NCBI RefSeq assembly: GCF_005239225.2
Contig: NC_133290.1
Span: forward strand, 10,672,204-10,736,203
Length of the DNA: 64,000 bases
Direction: 5' to 3'
Source of the DNA: Populus alba
Lineage: Eukaryota > Streptophyta > Magnoliopsida > Malpighiales > Salicaceae
Position 1 is the first letter of the stretch, and every line of letters begins with the position of its first letter. The translations under genes and the position numbers were made by a program. The notes below the pieces were generated by a model. The model made no database searches and was not told the origin of the DNA. It worked only from the letters and a program-made list of their open reading frames with translations. Below, in pieces: positions 24,387 through 35,460 of the stretch.

Positions 24387-25136
24387 GTCTATAACCACTT
24401 TGACATGAAGCATGAAACTGCTGCTCTTTTAGAGGCACGAGCATGGCAGTCTTCTGAGCAGTGGTTTCACCGTTATGATAAAGACCAAAATGAAGACCTC
24501 CTTGAATCAATGCGATATTTCATTGAAGCAGCTGGAGTTCACTCTTCCATTGATGCTGGAAATAAAACTCGCAGAGCTTGTGCTCATGCATCCCTTGTTT
24601 CCCTGCAAATTCGAATGCCAGATTGCAAGTGGCTGAACCTGTCTGAAACCAATACCAGGCGATTATTAGTTGAGCAATCCCGTTTCCAGGAGGCCTTAAT
24701 TGTTGCTGAAGCCTATGGTCTTAACCAGCCAAGTGAGTGGGCACTGGTGCTTTGGAATCAGATGTTAAAACCAGAACTAACAGAAGAGTTTGTCGCTGAA
24801 TTTGTGGCTGTTCTTCCACTTCAGCCATCAATGCTTGTTGAATTGGCAAGGTTCTACAGGGCTGAGGTAGCAGCCAGAGGTGACCAATCCCAATTCTCAG
24901 TTTGGCTGACTGGAGGAGGTTTACCTGCAGAATGGGCTAAATATCTGGAGAGATCGTTTAGATGCTTGTTAAAGAGGACTCGGGATTTGAGGTCAAGGGT
25001 GCAGCTGGCCACCACGGCAACTGGTTTTAGTGATATCCTTGATGTTTGCATGAAAGCATTGGACAAGGTCCCTGACAATGCTGCGCCACTAGTCCTCAGG
25101 AAAGGTCACGGCGGTGCCTACCTTCCGCTGATGTGA
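24387..25136 (+). CDS. SPG11: Spatacsin (SPG11-like) C-terminal exon, partial gene
   Basis: The exon begins after TTCTCAG at 24386 with V-Y-N-H-F-D-M-K-H-E and runs 249 residues to a natural C-terminus (..LVLRKGHGGAYLPLM). This matches the spatacsin C-terminal domain of the plant orthologue, a very large protein linked in animals to lysosome and autophagic recycling. Motifs seen include 'EARAWQSSEQWFHRYDKD', 'EAAGVHSSIDAGNKTRRA' and 'QEALIVAEAYGLNQPSEWAL'. The frame is intact and well conserved. The remaining ~2,900 residues expected for a full protein are not recognisable upstream, where LTR retrotransposon remains lie instead. So this is either the last exon after a retroelement-filled intron and a boundary I miss, or a truncated copy. 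Opening the frame at the upstream Met (24273) would read intron sequence. Confidence 0.8.
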   Translation, partial: VYNHFDMKHETAALLEARAWQSSEQWFHRYDKDQNEDLLESMRYFIEAAGVHSSIDAGNKTRRACAHASLVSLQIRMPDCKWLNLSETNTRRLLVEQSRFQEALIVAEAYGLNQPSEWALVLWNQMLKPELTEEFVAEFVAVLPLQPSMLVELARFYRAEVAARGDQSQFSVWLTGGGLPAEWAKYLERSFRCLLKRTRDLRSRVQLATTATGFSDILDVCMKALDKVPDNAAPLVLRKGHGGAYLPLM

Positions 25137-25930
25137 AAAATGGCAGTGTAAAGGTGGTGGTTATAGCAACTCCTGACTTGATTACGATGGAAGGTGATTG
25201 AAAATATCGGTGATAACAGCTAGATGCTATATCCTCTTAATGTCTTGTGATGGACCGGAAATTGGCCCAGTTGTAAATTAGCAAAGAGTTTGAAGAACTA
25301 GGAATATACAAAGATCAGCTCAATTAGTTTATACAACTGAAACAGTGTAAATTGGATTGGTTCTTTTTCGCGTTTTGGTGGTGTTCAATTTGGGGCTAGT
25401 TTTATTTCCCATTGATGCCATGAGCGAGGCCAAGTTCATTTTTGTAACAAATGTGTACAGTATGTCTATATGAAGTTGCAAAATTCTTTCTGACGAGACA
25501 TTGTGTGGTGATCTCTCGTATGCCTACAGATTAACGTGCCGTCTACTGATGTTGGTTCGTGAGGAGGAGGGGCCTAAGGTGACATGGGGTCCTACAAGAT
25601 CATGTTGAAGAGAAGGTCCTTTCTAACTTTTTGCAAATTATTCTGAATTTATTTATTGATATAAAAAGTTTTAAATGCATTAAAATCCGGATGTCTAAGA
25701 ATCCATTATATTAATATTAATAAATATATTCACAAAATACTATTAATTAGAATAATATTTTGATTTATTTTTAATTTAACCCTTTTAACAATCCGATCTT
25801 TTTATTTAGTTTTTTTTTTTTTAATATTATGTTATTGGTTTTATGAATTTATTTTTTTGTTTCTATCGATTTCAACCTATATTAAAAATGCAAGGCGTTC
25901 ATGAAGAACTATAGTTGATAACCATAAGCA
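25137..25930 (+). other. 3' flank of the spatacsin exon
   Basis: Probable 3' UTR to about 25500, then AT-rich DNA. Nothing else recognised. Confidence 0.4.
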
Positions 25931-25944
25931 AACCAATCTACAGA

Positions 25945-26465
25945 TGGAAGCATTGATGGTTACAATGAAATCTTCAAACAACTGAGAAGGAAGGAGTAAA
26001 CAACTACAATTCTGATGGATTGATTCCCACTTCTAGAGGTTGCAATCGTGGAGATGTTAGGGAAAATCAAGAAACAGTCGAGAAGGAAGGAGTAAATAAC
26101 TTCATTCGTGATGGTGTGATTATCATTTCTAGAGGTTGCAATCGTGGAGATATTAGGGAAAATCAAGAAACAGCCGAGAAGGAAGGAGTAAAAACTCCAA
26201 TTCTGATTGATTGATTCCTATTTCTAGAGGTTGTAATCGTGGAGATGTTAGGGAAAATCAAGAAACAGCCGAGAAGGAAGGAGTAAAACCTCCAATTCTG
26301 ATGGATTGATTCCCACTTCTAGAGGTTGCAATCGTGGAGATGTTATGGAAAATCAAGAAACAGCCGAGAAGAAAAGAGTAAACAACTCCATTCCTGATGG
26401 TGTGATTACCATTTCTAGAGGTTGCAACGTGAAGATGTTGGGAGAAATCAAGAAGTTCAGAGAAG
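25945..26465. repeat. Minisatellite, five copies with 95-96-bp period
   Basis: The core TCTAGAGGTTGCAATCGTGG recurs at 26032, 26128, 26223, 26318 and 26414, with AAGAAACAGCCGAGAAGGAA between cores. Copies alternate between two subtypes: those with TTGATTCCCACTTCTAGAGG and those with GGTGTGATTATCATTTCTAG. The two 96-bp steps keep reading frame (32 codons), but the 95-bp steps break it, so it is unlikely to encode a repeated peptide. Confidence 0.9.
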
Positions 26466-26579
26466 GAGATACAATGTAGCCTTGCCAAGAATTGACTTAC
26501 CAACTCAATTCTCTCTAGTTCTTCTCAATCTCTATCTATTCTTCTTCTATTTCTCTCTAATTTCTTTGTTTTGTTAAGA

Positions 26580-26940
26580 GGAACCTCAACTGAGTAAAAA
26601 AATTGAAAAACTAAGAACATCAGAAAAAAAAAAAATTGAAAAAACCAAACTGTTAAAAAAAAAATCAATTAAACGGATTAAAATTTGAAAAAACTGATTA
26701 TTTCAATTCGGTTTTAGTTTTATAAGTCTAAAATCAAAAAAATCAAACCGAATTAAATCCAAACAAAAAAAATTAAAAAAAAACCTGAACAAACTGAGCC
26801 AAACCTGTTTGAGCAGGTTTTTTGTCCTAAAAAACCAAACCAAACCAAACCGAAATCAATCAGTTTAAACCGGTTTCGGTTTTTTTTTTTTTAAATTGGT
26901 TTAATTATATTTTTTATATATAAAAACAAAACCAAACAAA
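26580..26940. repeat. AACCGAA/TTCGGTT-rich dispersed repeat
   Basis: Dense in CAAACCGAA, AACCAAACC and their complements (TTCGGTTTTAG, CGGTTTCGGTTTTTT), with long A tracts. A second block of the same character lies at 57.85-58.27 kb. Confidence 0.6.
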
Positions 26941-28213
26941 AAATAATTATCCCGGCATCAACAAAGGTGTTAAGGAAAAGAAAAGAAAAAACTACTACTG
27001 AACTCTAGGCAGGGGATTATTTTATTTGTTTTTCTATTTTAAAACTAATTAATCAATTCTCCTAAACTATATATAGATTGAGGTCTGTATACAGGCTTGG
27101 CAAATTCCGTTATTCCAATGGGCCTTAGTTCTTAGTTATGCAAGCAACCGGCGAAAATTATCAAGTTTTTTCTGAATTTACCAATACTATATTTAATCAT
27201 ATTCACAAACACGATGGTATTTATAGTCAATTAGTCATCTTCTTCATACATACATATATATACAGAGAGAGTAAAAGATATCTTAGGTTATAAAGACTCA
27301 AATGACCGTTTTTCTCATTTAAAAAGTATAATGACAATATTTAATAACTTTGATTTTCATGGTAATTTTTATTTTTTACCAAAACAATCCAACAATATAC
27401 CTAGAGAATAGCTTCCTTTTTTATTATTTTATGTCTGTGTATGGTTAAAGAAGCATGGTTTTGTATATGGTGTCGTCATTCTTTAATGCTAAAATCATAC
27501 AGGTAGATAGATATATGGAATCCTCGTAGCCTTTCTCAGAAATCAACGACACTGCCAGTCATCTGCGTTATTTTCATATACAGGTGCATTCTCTTGAGTA
27601 AATTAGCCTAAAAACAATCTAAAACATGGAGCCATGTAGCCAAAATTCTCAAAATGGGAACCGGCTGCTGCGAATGGTGGTGCATGTGAGGCATATTTGC
27701 AAGGATCATGACTTGCTAAGCTGCAATGGCTAGCTAGCAGAAAAGGACTTGTCTGGAGAGTATTTTGAGGAGAAGATTTAAGTATCAATTAATCAGAATA
27801 ATGATTGTCTCCTTTGATTGCTTTCTGATTGCTCCATAATCTTCTCCTCGAAATATTCTCTAATAATACCTAATGAGATCATCAGTTAAATACCAGTAGA
27901 AAAAAAGGGGGGCAGAGATGGATCTTGGCAAACGTTACACCCCCTTTCACCTCATGACAATCACACACTAAATTTAACTTCTTTCCCTCCCATTTCTGGT
28001 GGCCGCATAAAACTTCGTCAAAAACAGCAAATCTGTCAGAGTTAGTATCTAATTTTTTGATGCATCATTTGTCATTTGAGTTTAAAGGCCCTGAAAAAAC
28101 CGAGCCCCTCTAAACTCTCGTTTAACCATCCCTTCTCATTCAAGTCTCTCAACTCCCATTGCTTCTAACATTACCTTGATAATATTTTCTTGCAGTTTGA
28201 TCTGGCTCAGACC
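26940..28213. other. Intergenic region upstream of the beta-1,3-glucanase
   Basis: No gene recognised. The last ~200 bases are CT-rich and are likely promoter and 5' UTR of the glucanase gene. Confidence 0.4.
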
Positions 28214-29784
28214 ATGTCCAGAACCGGGCTGCTAGTATGGTCATATTGTTTGATTCTGGCATCAGTCAATGTTGTTCACGTCCTTTCTTCAACAGTCTTA
28301 CCAGGTATAGGCGTGAACTGGGGCACGATGGCGTCGAATCCATTGCCGCGTAATATAGTGGTTAACATGTTGAAAGACAATGGCATCGCTAAGGTTAAGC
28401 TTTTCGATTCTGATTCTCCGACCTTAAAGGCCTTGGCTGGCACAGGCATTGAGGTCATGGTTGGCATCCCTAATAACCAGATGTACATAGTAGCCGGTGA
28501 TATAGAGGATGCCGAAGCTTGGGTGAAAGAAAATATCACCGCGTATCTTCATAATGGGGGTGTTGACATCAAGTTAGTTGAAATCTTATTTTCCATCTCT
28601 GTTTGTTCATGCTTTTCACCTCTGTTCTATATGAATTCTGCTTGCTATTGCATTGAATTGATCCTTGCTCAATCTGCCTTCGTAGATATGTGGCTGTTGG
28701 GAATGAGCCTTTCTTGTCGAGCTATAACAACACATATGACAATATTACATTCCCAGCATTGCAAAACGTTCAAAAGGCTTTGGACAAAGCTGGAGTCGGG
28801 GACAAAATCAAAGCCACAGTTGCTCTTAATGCTGATGTTTATGAATCCCTTTCGGAAAAACCGTCCGGTGGTGATTTCCGTAAGGACGTAAAGGATATCA
28901 TGATTCAGATTATCAAGTTTCTCCATCAAAATAAGGCTCCCTTCGTCGTTAACATTTATCCATTCCTTAGTCTGTATCAAAACGCTGGCTTCCCCTTCGA
29001 TTATGCCTTCTTCGATGGTGGCAAAACAATCTCGGATAAAAATGTTTCATACAGCAATGTGTTTGATGCAAATTACGATACACTAGTTTGGACGCTGAAG
29101 AAGAATGGTGTTGGTGATTTGAAGATCATAATTGGAGAAGTTGGTTGGCCTACAGATGGTAACTTTAATGCTAACGACAAACTAGCTAAGAAGTTCTATG
29201 ACGGTCTCCTAAAAAAGTTGGTCGCAAAGCAGGGAACCCCTCTCCGACCAGGCGAATTGGAATTGTATCTCTTTAGCCTAATCGACGAGAATCAGAAGAG
29301 CATTGAACCAGGACATTTTGAGAGACATTGGGGGCTCTTTTACTATGATGGAAAGCCAAAGTTTCCAATAGATTTATCCGGAAAAGGCAACGACAAGATG
29401 CTCATAGCAGCAAAGGGAGTTCAGTACATGTCACCTCGGTGGTGTGTGCTTAATGAGGAGAACAAGAACTTGAGCATGATAGCAGATGAAATCAGCTATG
29501 CTTGCTCTTCGGCTGATTGCACAAGCTTGGGTTATGGATCATCATGCAACAAAATGGACATTAATGGCAATGTTTCTTATGCTTTTAATATGTACTTCCA
29601 AATGCAGGATCAAGGTGATTATGCATGCAATTTCAATGGATTAGCTATGATGGTTAAAACAAATGCCTCTCGGGGAAACTGTCTTTTCCCATTGCAGCTT
29701 GTAGGAGCTGGAGAGAGGCTCGAATTGGCATATGGAGTAAGCATCATTGCAGGATTAATGTTGGCATTTTTCTCCCTGATGTAA
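28214..29784 (+). CDS. GPI-anchored endo-1,3-beta-glucanase (GH17) with X8 domain
   Basis: Hydrolyses beta-1,3-glucan (callose) at the cell wall or plasmodesmata. Two exons, 28214-28572 and 28686-29784, give 485 residues; the junction joins ..GVDIK to YVAVGNEPF. A signal peptide of about 27 residues (hydrophobic LLVWSYCLILASVNVVHVL) precedes the GH17 start GVNWGTMASNPLP. The acid/base Glu127 is in VAVGNEPF and the nucleophile Glu271 in IIGEVGWPTDG. The C-terminal X8/CBM43 module has the six expected cysteines (WCVL, YACSSADCTSLGYGSSC, YACNF, GNC). A final hydrophobic tail (AYGVSIIAGLMLAFFSLM) fits a GPI-attachment signal. The Met at 28214 was chosen because the upstream in-frame Met at 28190 adds polar residues ahead of the signal peptide; either is possible. 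All catalytic residues are present, so the gene looks functional. Confidence 0.94.
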
Positions 29785-30267
29785 TAACATCAGGCTCATA
29801 ATACCAATTCACCGCATTGGTATTGTAAGCTTTTATCATTTGTTTAGTATCATTTTCTTCTTCAGTCGCTTGGCTATTGACATAATGAGATAATTTTTCT
29901 AATCTTTTATCCGTAGTCCACCTCAGAGTATGAGTGGAATTCGATCTCTAATCTCTAGCTAAAACGACACAAAGAGGTTTCTTTAGTAATAATGATCAAG
30001 TTTTACCACTACTAGTGCCAATTATTCCCATTTCTTTCAGTGATGTGCTGTTAGCTTTAGCATTTGGAGCAATCAATCTGCGTTTTGTATATTAAACTAA
30101 CATGCAAGATTTTGGTGTTATGCCTATTAAAATCTGATTATGTGATCTTTCAATCGCAAATTACATCTTGACAACTATCCTATACTCGCCAATCTGCAAG
30201 AATTTTAGTTGCCTCGCCAGAAACCAATCTCTTGCTCTCCTTTTCTGCAGGGTAGGCCCCATCTGGA

Positions 30268-30870
30268 CTAAATAGGACTGTACTGCTTGTAATGAAACAA
30301 ACCCCAACTAAAATCATCGGATACGTTCACGATTGTCCAAACTTCATTAGAGATAACACCATTGTCCAAGACGCTAAAGCAAAATGTTCCCAGAATTTTG
30401 CTTCTTTCGATGCGACACTTTCGTCTCCTCCAAACTACCTTCCCTTCTAGAGTTTTGACCTGGAAAACTGGCTCGTAACAAAATGAACCCTTTGCCTTTC
30501 CCCTGTAGAATAACTGACACTGGCAGGGAAATTGATCATAAGCTGGGTTCTGTCCTGGAATCACTCGCCAGCTCCAATCCAGACTCCCCAACCAACCCAC
30601 AAAAAGAACCTCTCCAGTTTTAGCCATGGGAGACACAAAAGGTTTTTCGGGGACCTTAGCAGCCAATTCAAAACAATTGTTCTTCTGCAACACACGCAGA
30701 GAAAATGCTTCCAGGTTTAGACTTTCGTAAGAAGTAATACATCTATATTTACACACCTGATCGACTGGGCTTCATTTGTTCAAGCATTGAAGAACGTTCC
30801 AGCAGTTAGGATCCAATGGGAAAGTTTAATATCTGTGGCCTACAGCTCTTATCCATGCAGTTCAAGGTAG
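30268..30870 (-). pseudogene. VDR: Violaxanthin de-epoxidase-related (VDR) gene relic
   Basis: The minus strand carries the middle of the chloroplast VDE-related protein: the Cys-rich segment (LNCMDKSCRPQ, then DQVCKYRC) and the lipocalin-like core (GWLGSLDWSWRVIPGQNPAYDQFPCQ, in pieces, ending VSDDFSWGLFHY). It is broken in several ways. There is a frame change and stop after FPIGS (~30806), a TGA where a Cys codon is expected (~30765), and an apparent loss of about a dozen codons before LFVGWLG. The end after FHY runs into KQYSPI and a stop where the family continues for about 100 residues. Several substitutions to Cys within the core also point to relaxed selection. It lies tail to tail with the glucanase. 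Confidence 0.75.
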
Positions 30871-32334
30871 AAAACCCCTTTGATCTCAGGCTCTTTAGGA
30901 TTGGAACAGGTCTTATATACGCATTGATTTTTAATAGAAAGCAGAACCTAATGTCATCCAAATTATGCCAGTCCCATGCTTTGGATACAGTCTGCACTAC
31001 ATCCATAGAATCACTTGTTTTCTCTGACTGAGAAATTCCAAATAAGGATCCACTGGTCTCATTCTGAACGTAAGATCCTCCTAATTTGTTCACTAGATTC
31101 GGAGATGAGGTAAAGCATTCAATGTTTGAAACACTTTTTGTCACAACTTGTTTCCAATATCCATGACCGGTATATAGACAAATTTTTTTCCCAAGGATTC
31201 CATACTTATACAAGCTCAAACTCATATAAATTTCTCATTTAAATAACTCAATTGAAGTTCAAATTAACAATAATAACAAAACTAACTTTATAATATAATT
31301 TGATTATCTTAATACAAGAGTTAATATAAATTTATAATTGTGAAATACTAACTAGACATAAAAAAAAAAAGTATTAATTACAACCTAAAAAGTAGGTTTT
31401 GAAGGTCCAACAAAAGTGACATGTTAACGAGTTATGAGTCTAGAAAAAAAAAATGAGAGTGAGTTCAACAACTCAATAAGTAAATATCGTTCAATATACA
31501 TACACGAGATAATACAACAATAAGGAATATATATACTAATATGGTTTTAGGTTCTTATAGCAAACTTTTCTCAAATAGGTCATAACAAGAATATCATAAG
31601 ATAAAGCTCGTTAGAAAATCAAAATGCAATAAGCATGAAGCTTTATACTGTGAAATGATCAGTCTACACAGATAAGTGACTCCCCTGACCATCTAGAGTT
31701 CGGATACGATATGCATAAAGACTAACATTATCCTGTTAACATGGATATTATGATTAGCATACCATAGGTTCATATCATAATCAAATAGACAGATTCATAT
31801 ATCAAGGCTTAACTCATGACATCAATCAAATGAAAAGCTATCAATTTAGAAGTCAATTCAAAAGTATATATTAGTTCATATCAATAATTCATATTCAACA
31901 ATTGATCATGCTTTATCGTAACGAGAATAATAATAAACACACACACACATAATTCAATTCGTATTAACAATTTAAATATTTATATTATTTCTTATGTATG
32001 TGAAAACTTATTCACTCACCTGACTCAAAAGAAAAAATAACTCTAAAGCAGATACCAAAAGCAATCCTATTGATGTCTCGCAAGTAGAATATCAGGATTA
32101 TCTGAATACAAAAGGAGATATACTAAAAAATAACTCGAAAAAGAACGTATAATCTATTTAATACACTTAACTAAGGGTCTAACTCATAAACATATATGTT
32201 TATGAACCAAACTAGTTATTTTTTCTAAAAACCTAAAAATTAAATAGTTTTCTCGAAATTCAATTAAGAAAAACAAATAATAAAACTTGATAATAATTCA
32301 CCAAATAACTAAGATCTCGAATTTTGGAATTTTG

Positions 32335-32760
32335 TAAAAAACTAGGGACCAATTTGGAATTTTATCAGATTTTTAGGGGTCAAATTATAATTTTGTCAAA
32401 TTAGAGGACTAAGCTAAAAATATCATAAATATAATGGAATTTTGCCCATAATTCAACCTCAATTCTATCCAGAATCTTGAATTATGCTCCAGGGACCGAT
32501 CTAAAATTTTATCAAATTTATAGGGGTCAAATTGTAATTTTATCAAATTGAGGACCAAACTAAAAATGTCATAAATTCATAACTATAATGGAATTTTGCC
32601 TATAATTCATCTTCAATTCTGTCCAGAATCTCAAATTATGCTCTAGGGATCAATATGTAATTTTTTCAATGTTTGGTGACTAAACTGTAATTTTTACAAA
32701 TTGAGCGACCAAAATGAAATTTCATCATTTCAACCTCAAATCCATATTTTCCCACAGATC
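32335..32760. repeat. Three diverged ~150-bp tandem units
   Basis: Successive units carry 'GGGGTCAAATTATAATTTTG', 'GGACTAAGCTAAAAATATCA', 'ATGGAATTTTGCCCATAATTC' and 'CCAGAATCTTGAATTATGCT'. The same order recurs about 150 and 300 bases further on with 10-20% differences by eye. Confidence 0.75.
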
Positions 32761-32805
32761 ACTTACTGATATAACAAAATCTTTAATTCAAAAACAGTTA
32801 TTAAA

Positions 32806-33955
32806 CCCAGACCGGCCTGTCGGGTCAACCTAGTGGCTGGATTGATCCGAGTTTGTTAAAATACCGGCTGTTTCGGCAAAACCCGGTTGACCTATGACCT
32901 AGGCAAACCCGAACGAGACCCGATGTTTTTTTTCTTTTCAAATATGGTTTTTCTCCTATACCCCTCTTTTTCTATATTTTTTTAGTTGGTTATTAACACT
33001 TTTTAAAGTTCACTATATAGATATTAAAAAAATATTTTATTTTTTCAATGTAGGATTTGAAACCATTTAGTATATATACTCTATGTTTCCAAGAAAAAAG
33101 TTATTTTTTCAATGTAGGATTTAAAACCTTTTTATATATATACTCTATATTCACAAGAAAAATAAAACCCTTTAGTATATATACTATATGTTCACAAGAA
33201 AAAAATTATGTTTTTTCAATGTGAAATAAAAAAACTTTTTGGTTTAAATACTTCAACTAAAAAGGATAACATAATATCTTTTTAATGTGGGTTTTGAAAC
33301 CCTTTAATATATATACTCTATGTTCCCAAGAAAAAAAGTTATTTTTTCAATGTTGGATTTGAAACCATTTAGTATATATACTATGTTCCTAAGAAAAAAA
33401 ATTATTTTTTCAATATAAGATTTGAAGCCTTTTTATATATATAATCTATGTTCATAAGAAAAAAGTTATGTTTTTTCAATGTGGGATAAAAAAAACCTTT
33501 TGTTTTAAATACTTCAATAACATAATATATTTTCAATGTAAGATTTGAAGTTTTTTAATGTATATACTTTATATTCACAAAAAAAAAAAAAAGTTATTCT
33601 ATCAATGTGGGATTTGAAGCCCTTTAATAAATATACTCTATGTTCACAATAAAAAAGCTATGTTTTTTCAATGTGGAATAAAAAAAAAATGGTTTAAATA
33701 CTTCAACTTGAAATGATAATATAATATTTTTTTTCAATATGAGATAAAAATAAAATAAAATATTATTTTAAACTTGATTATTTACAACATGTATAGCCTA
33801 TATTCATATGGATTTTATTTTTCTTAATTCAAATATTAAAATTTTAAATATATTTTTTTTAATTTTTTCGGGTTAATCCGAGTTGACCCATGAAACCCGA
33901 GACCCGGCCTCTTGGCCGGGTCAACCTCCTGGTCAGGTTTGATAGCTATGAATTC
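32806..33955. mobile_element. Non-autonomous element with GGGTCAACC arms and internal minisatellite
   Basis: The GC-rich arms 'GACCGGCCTGTCGGGTCAACC' (near 32810) and 'GACCCGGCCTC..GGCCGGGTCAACC' (near 33900) bound a very AT-rich core. A shorter sequence at 57.57-57.81 kb has the same arm in the opposite orientation. No coding capacity is seen, and terminal repeats and target duplication could not be fixed by eye. Confidence 0.45.
33040..33760. repeat. Minisatellite, about 11 copies of a ~60-65-bp unit
   Basis: The unit is roughly TTTTTTCAATGTGGGATTTGAAACC, TTTAGTATATATACTCTATG, then TTCACAAGAAAAAAGTTA. Copies start near 33046, 33110, 33217, 33281, 33350, 33410, 33476, 33534, 33603, 33670 and 33737. 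Two subtypes differ by a 'GGTTTAAATACTTCAACT' segment. Confidence 0.85.
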
Positions 33956-34433
33956 AAATTCATCATTTAAATAAATCATAACTCAAAATTATCATCATTC
34001 CCTAAAATTTTCAAAATCAACTAAATAAATCATTATCCATTACAATTAACCTATAATATTTCAATCAATTCATCAAATAAACTCAAAACAAAATAGAAAA
34101 TCAAAGCTAAATAGCATAGTTATACATAACCAAAGTGTAAATCTTACCTTAGGGGTTTATTTCTTCTAATCATTTTCTCCTTACTTTAATCTTTCCTTCT
34201 TTTCTTTTCTTATTTCTTTCCCTCTCACAGTTCTCTCTCTCAAAATTCAGATCTCTCTCTCTCTCTCTTTTTCTTTTTATTTATATTTATCAAGTTTTAT
34301 TCAATTACCACAATACTTCATGTTCATTTATACCTATTGTCTAAGACTCTAAGGACTTTGTTGTCATTTCCTATTAATTCTTTTTTTTATTTTCAAAACA
34401 TCACAATTTCCTCATCTTATAAAAATTTCATCC

Positions 34434-34560
34434 TCAAAACTTAACAAAAGTACTTAAATACCTACCGAAACTATCGAAAACATGAGGATACTCCTCGCGC
34501 ATCTTGTCCTCGAGCTCTCATGTCGCTTCCTTGCACAAATGACTTTTTCAAGGCTAGAAC
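34434..34560 (-). pseudogene. Ty3/gypsy polyprotein C-terminal end
   Basis: The minus strand reads 'EAT', a stop in place of Trp, then 'ELEDKMREEYPHVFDSF' and a terminal stop at 34434-34436. This is the usual C-terminus of plant gypsy integrase polyproteins. The rest of the polyprotein to the right is missing. Confidence 0.6.
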
Positions 34561-34896
34561 ACCAAGACCCCAGCTGAGCAGCTTGGTGAGATTTTAAGAT
34601 ATAACTTATATTATTTTTTAACAAATCTTCTTAAATGAAAGTCTTTTGGACTTGAAACTTATACAGACTCATATTATTTTTTTGTTTAATTTTTATCAAA
34701 TAAATGGGGATAGTAAAATTCAAACTCGTGACCATTTGATCATCAAGGCTCTAATACAATATTAAAAAACTATTTTTACCTAATAATTTAAGCTGTTAAG
34801 CGAGTTTCTAAAATTATATTATTCCGTAAGAGAAAGAAATATATGATACTATAAAGGAGGGTGCTGTTACCAGCAAATCAGCAGGAGGAATTGGTG

Positions 34897-35345
34897 TATC
34901 TGTCCACAACACCAGCGGATGATAGTGTTGTGGACCCACTTTTAGCACTACATCTGGCATTTTTTGGGATTTATTTTTCAGCCTTACAAAAGACTGAAAT
35001 GACAACTGCTGAAAGGGAACTTGACCAGAACACCAACTATGACTGGAACCGAATTCAAGAAAGTAGACAGGATGCGGAACCCATTTTCGGACCAGGTTAT
35101 ACAGGACTTGTGAGTCTTGGAAACAACTGCTACATGGCTGCAACGATGCAAGTTGTGTTTTCAACTCGGTCCTTCAATTCACGATACTGCATTAACCAAA
35201 GCTCGGAAATGGCATTTGAGATGGCTCCTGCTGATCCAACTGCAGACTTAAGTACACAGCTTACAAAGCTGCCACCTGGTATGCTTCCTGGCAAGCAATC
35301 GGTTCCAGCATTGGAGAATGATGATAAGGCTAATGCCAGAACCAC
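34897..35345 (+). pseudogene. UBP14: Ubiquitin carboxyl-terminal hydrolase 14 fragment
   Basis: A 197-codon frame starts at 34861. From about residue 18 (PADDSVVDPLLALHLAFFG) to about residue 138 (ALENDDKANA) it follows plant UBP14, a deubiquitinase that disassembles free polyubiquitin. It includes the FGPGYTGLVSLGNNCYMAATMQ box with catalytic Cys90; the usual GNSCY is GNNCY here. The sequence upstream and after KANA is unrelated, and the ZnF-UBP, UBA and His-box parts are absent. It therefore cannot be active. The ~440 bp show no intron, so it may be a captured exon or a retrocopy. It sits immediately beside gypsy remains. Confidence 0.7.
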
Positions 35346-35460
35346 CCTAGTGGCAAGAAAAGGAGTTGGGAAGGCAAATTCTGCAATAAAGCAGATTCTT
35401 CAAATGAACACTAATGGAGGTTTGGCTTCTGCAATTTTCACAAGTTGTCCTTGAGATCAA

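Larger units (their letters stand above)
31230..34433 (-). mobile_element. Probable LTR and nested repeats of a Ty3/gypsy element
   Basis: This AT-rich block follows the C-terminus of a gypsy polyprotein (minus strand), so it is where a 3' LTR would lie. It contains three ~150-bp units at about 32335-32760, each with 'GGACCAATTTGGAATTTTATC' or 'AGGGGTCAAATTGTAATTT' and 'TCTATCCAGAATCTTGAATT', plus a nested element at 32.8-33.95 kb. The matching 5' LTR is not in the window or is not recognisable. Confidence 0.4.

Noticed and set aside
25960..26503. Repeated-peptide proteins across the 95/96-bp minisatellite
   Set aside because: 95-bp units break the frame, and the frames end after two units on either strand.
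33040..33760. Possible CRISPR-like array
   Set aside because: The spacing is irregular, repeats and spacers are equally diverged, and the host is a plant. It is a minisatellite.
34814..35164. Minus-strand 116-codon frame opposite the UBP14 fragment
   Set aside because: The plus strand matches UBP14 clearly over the same bases, so this frame is an antisense shadow.
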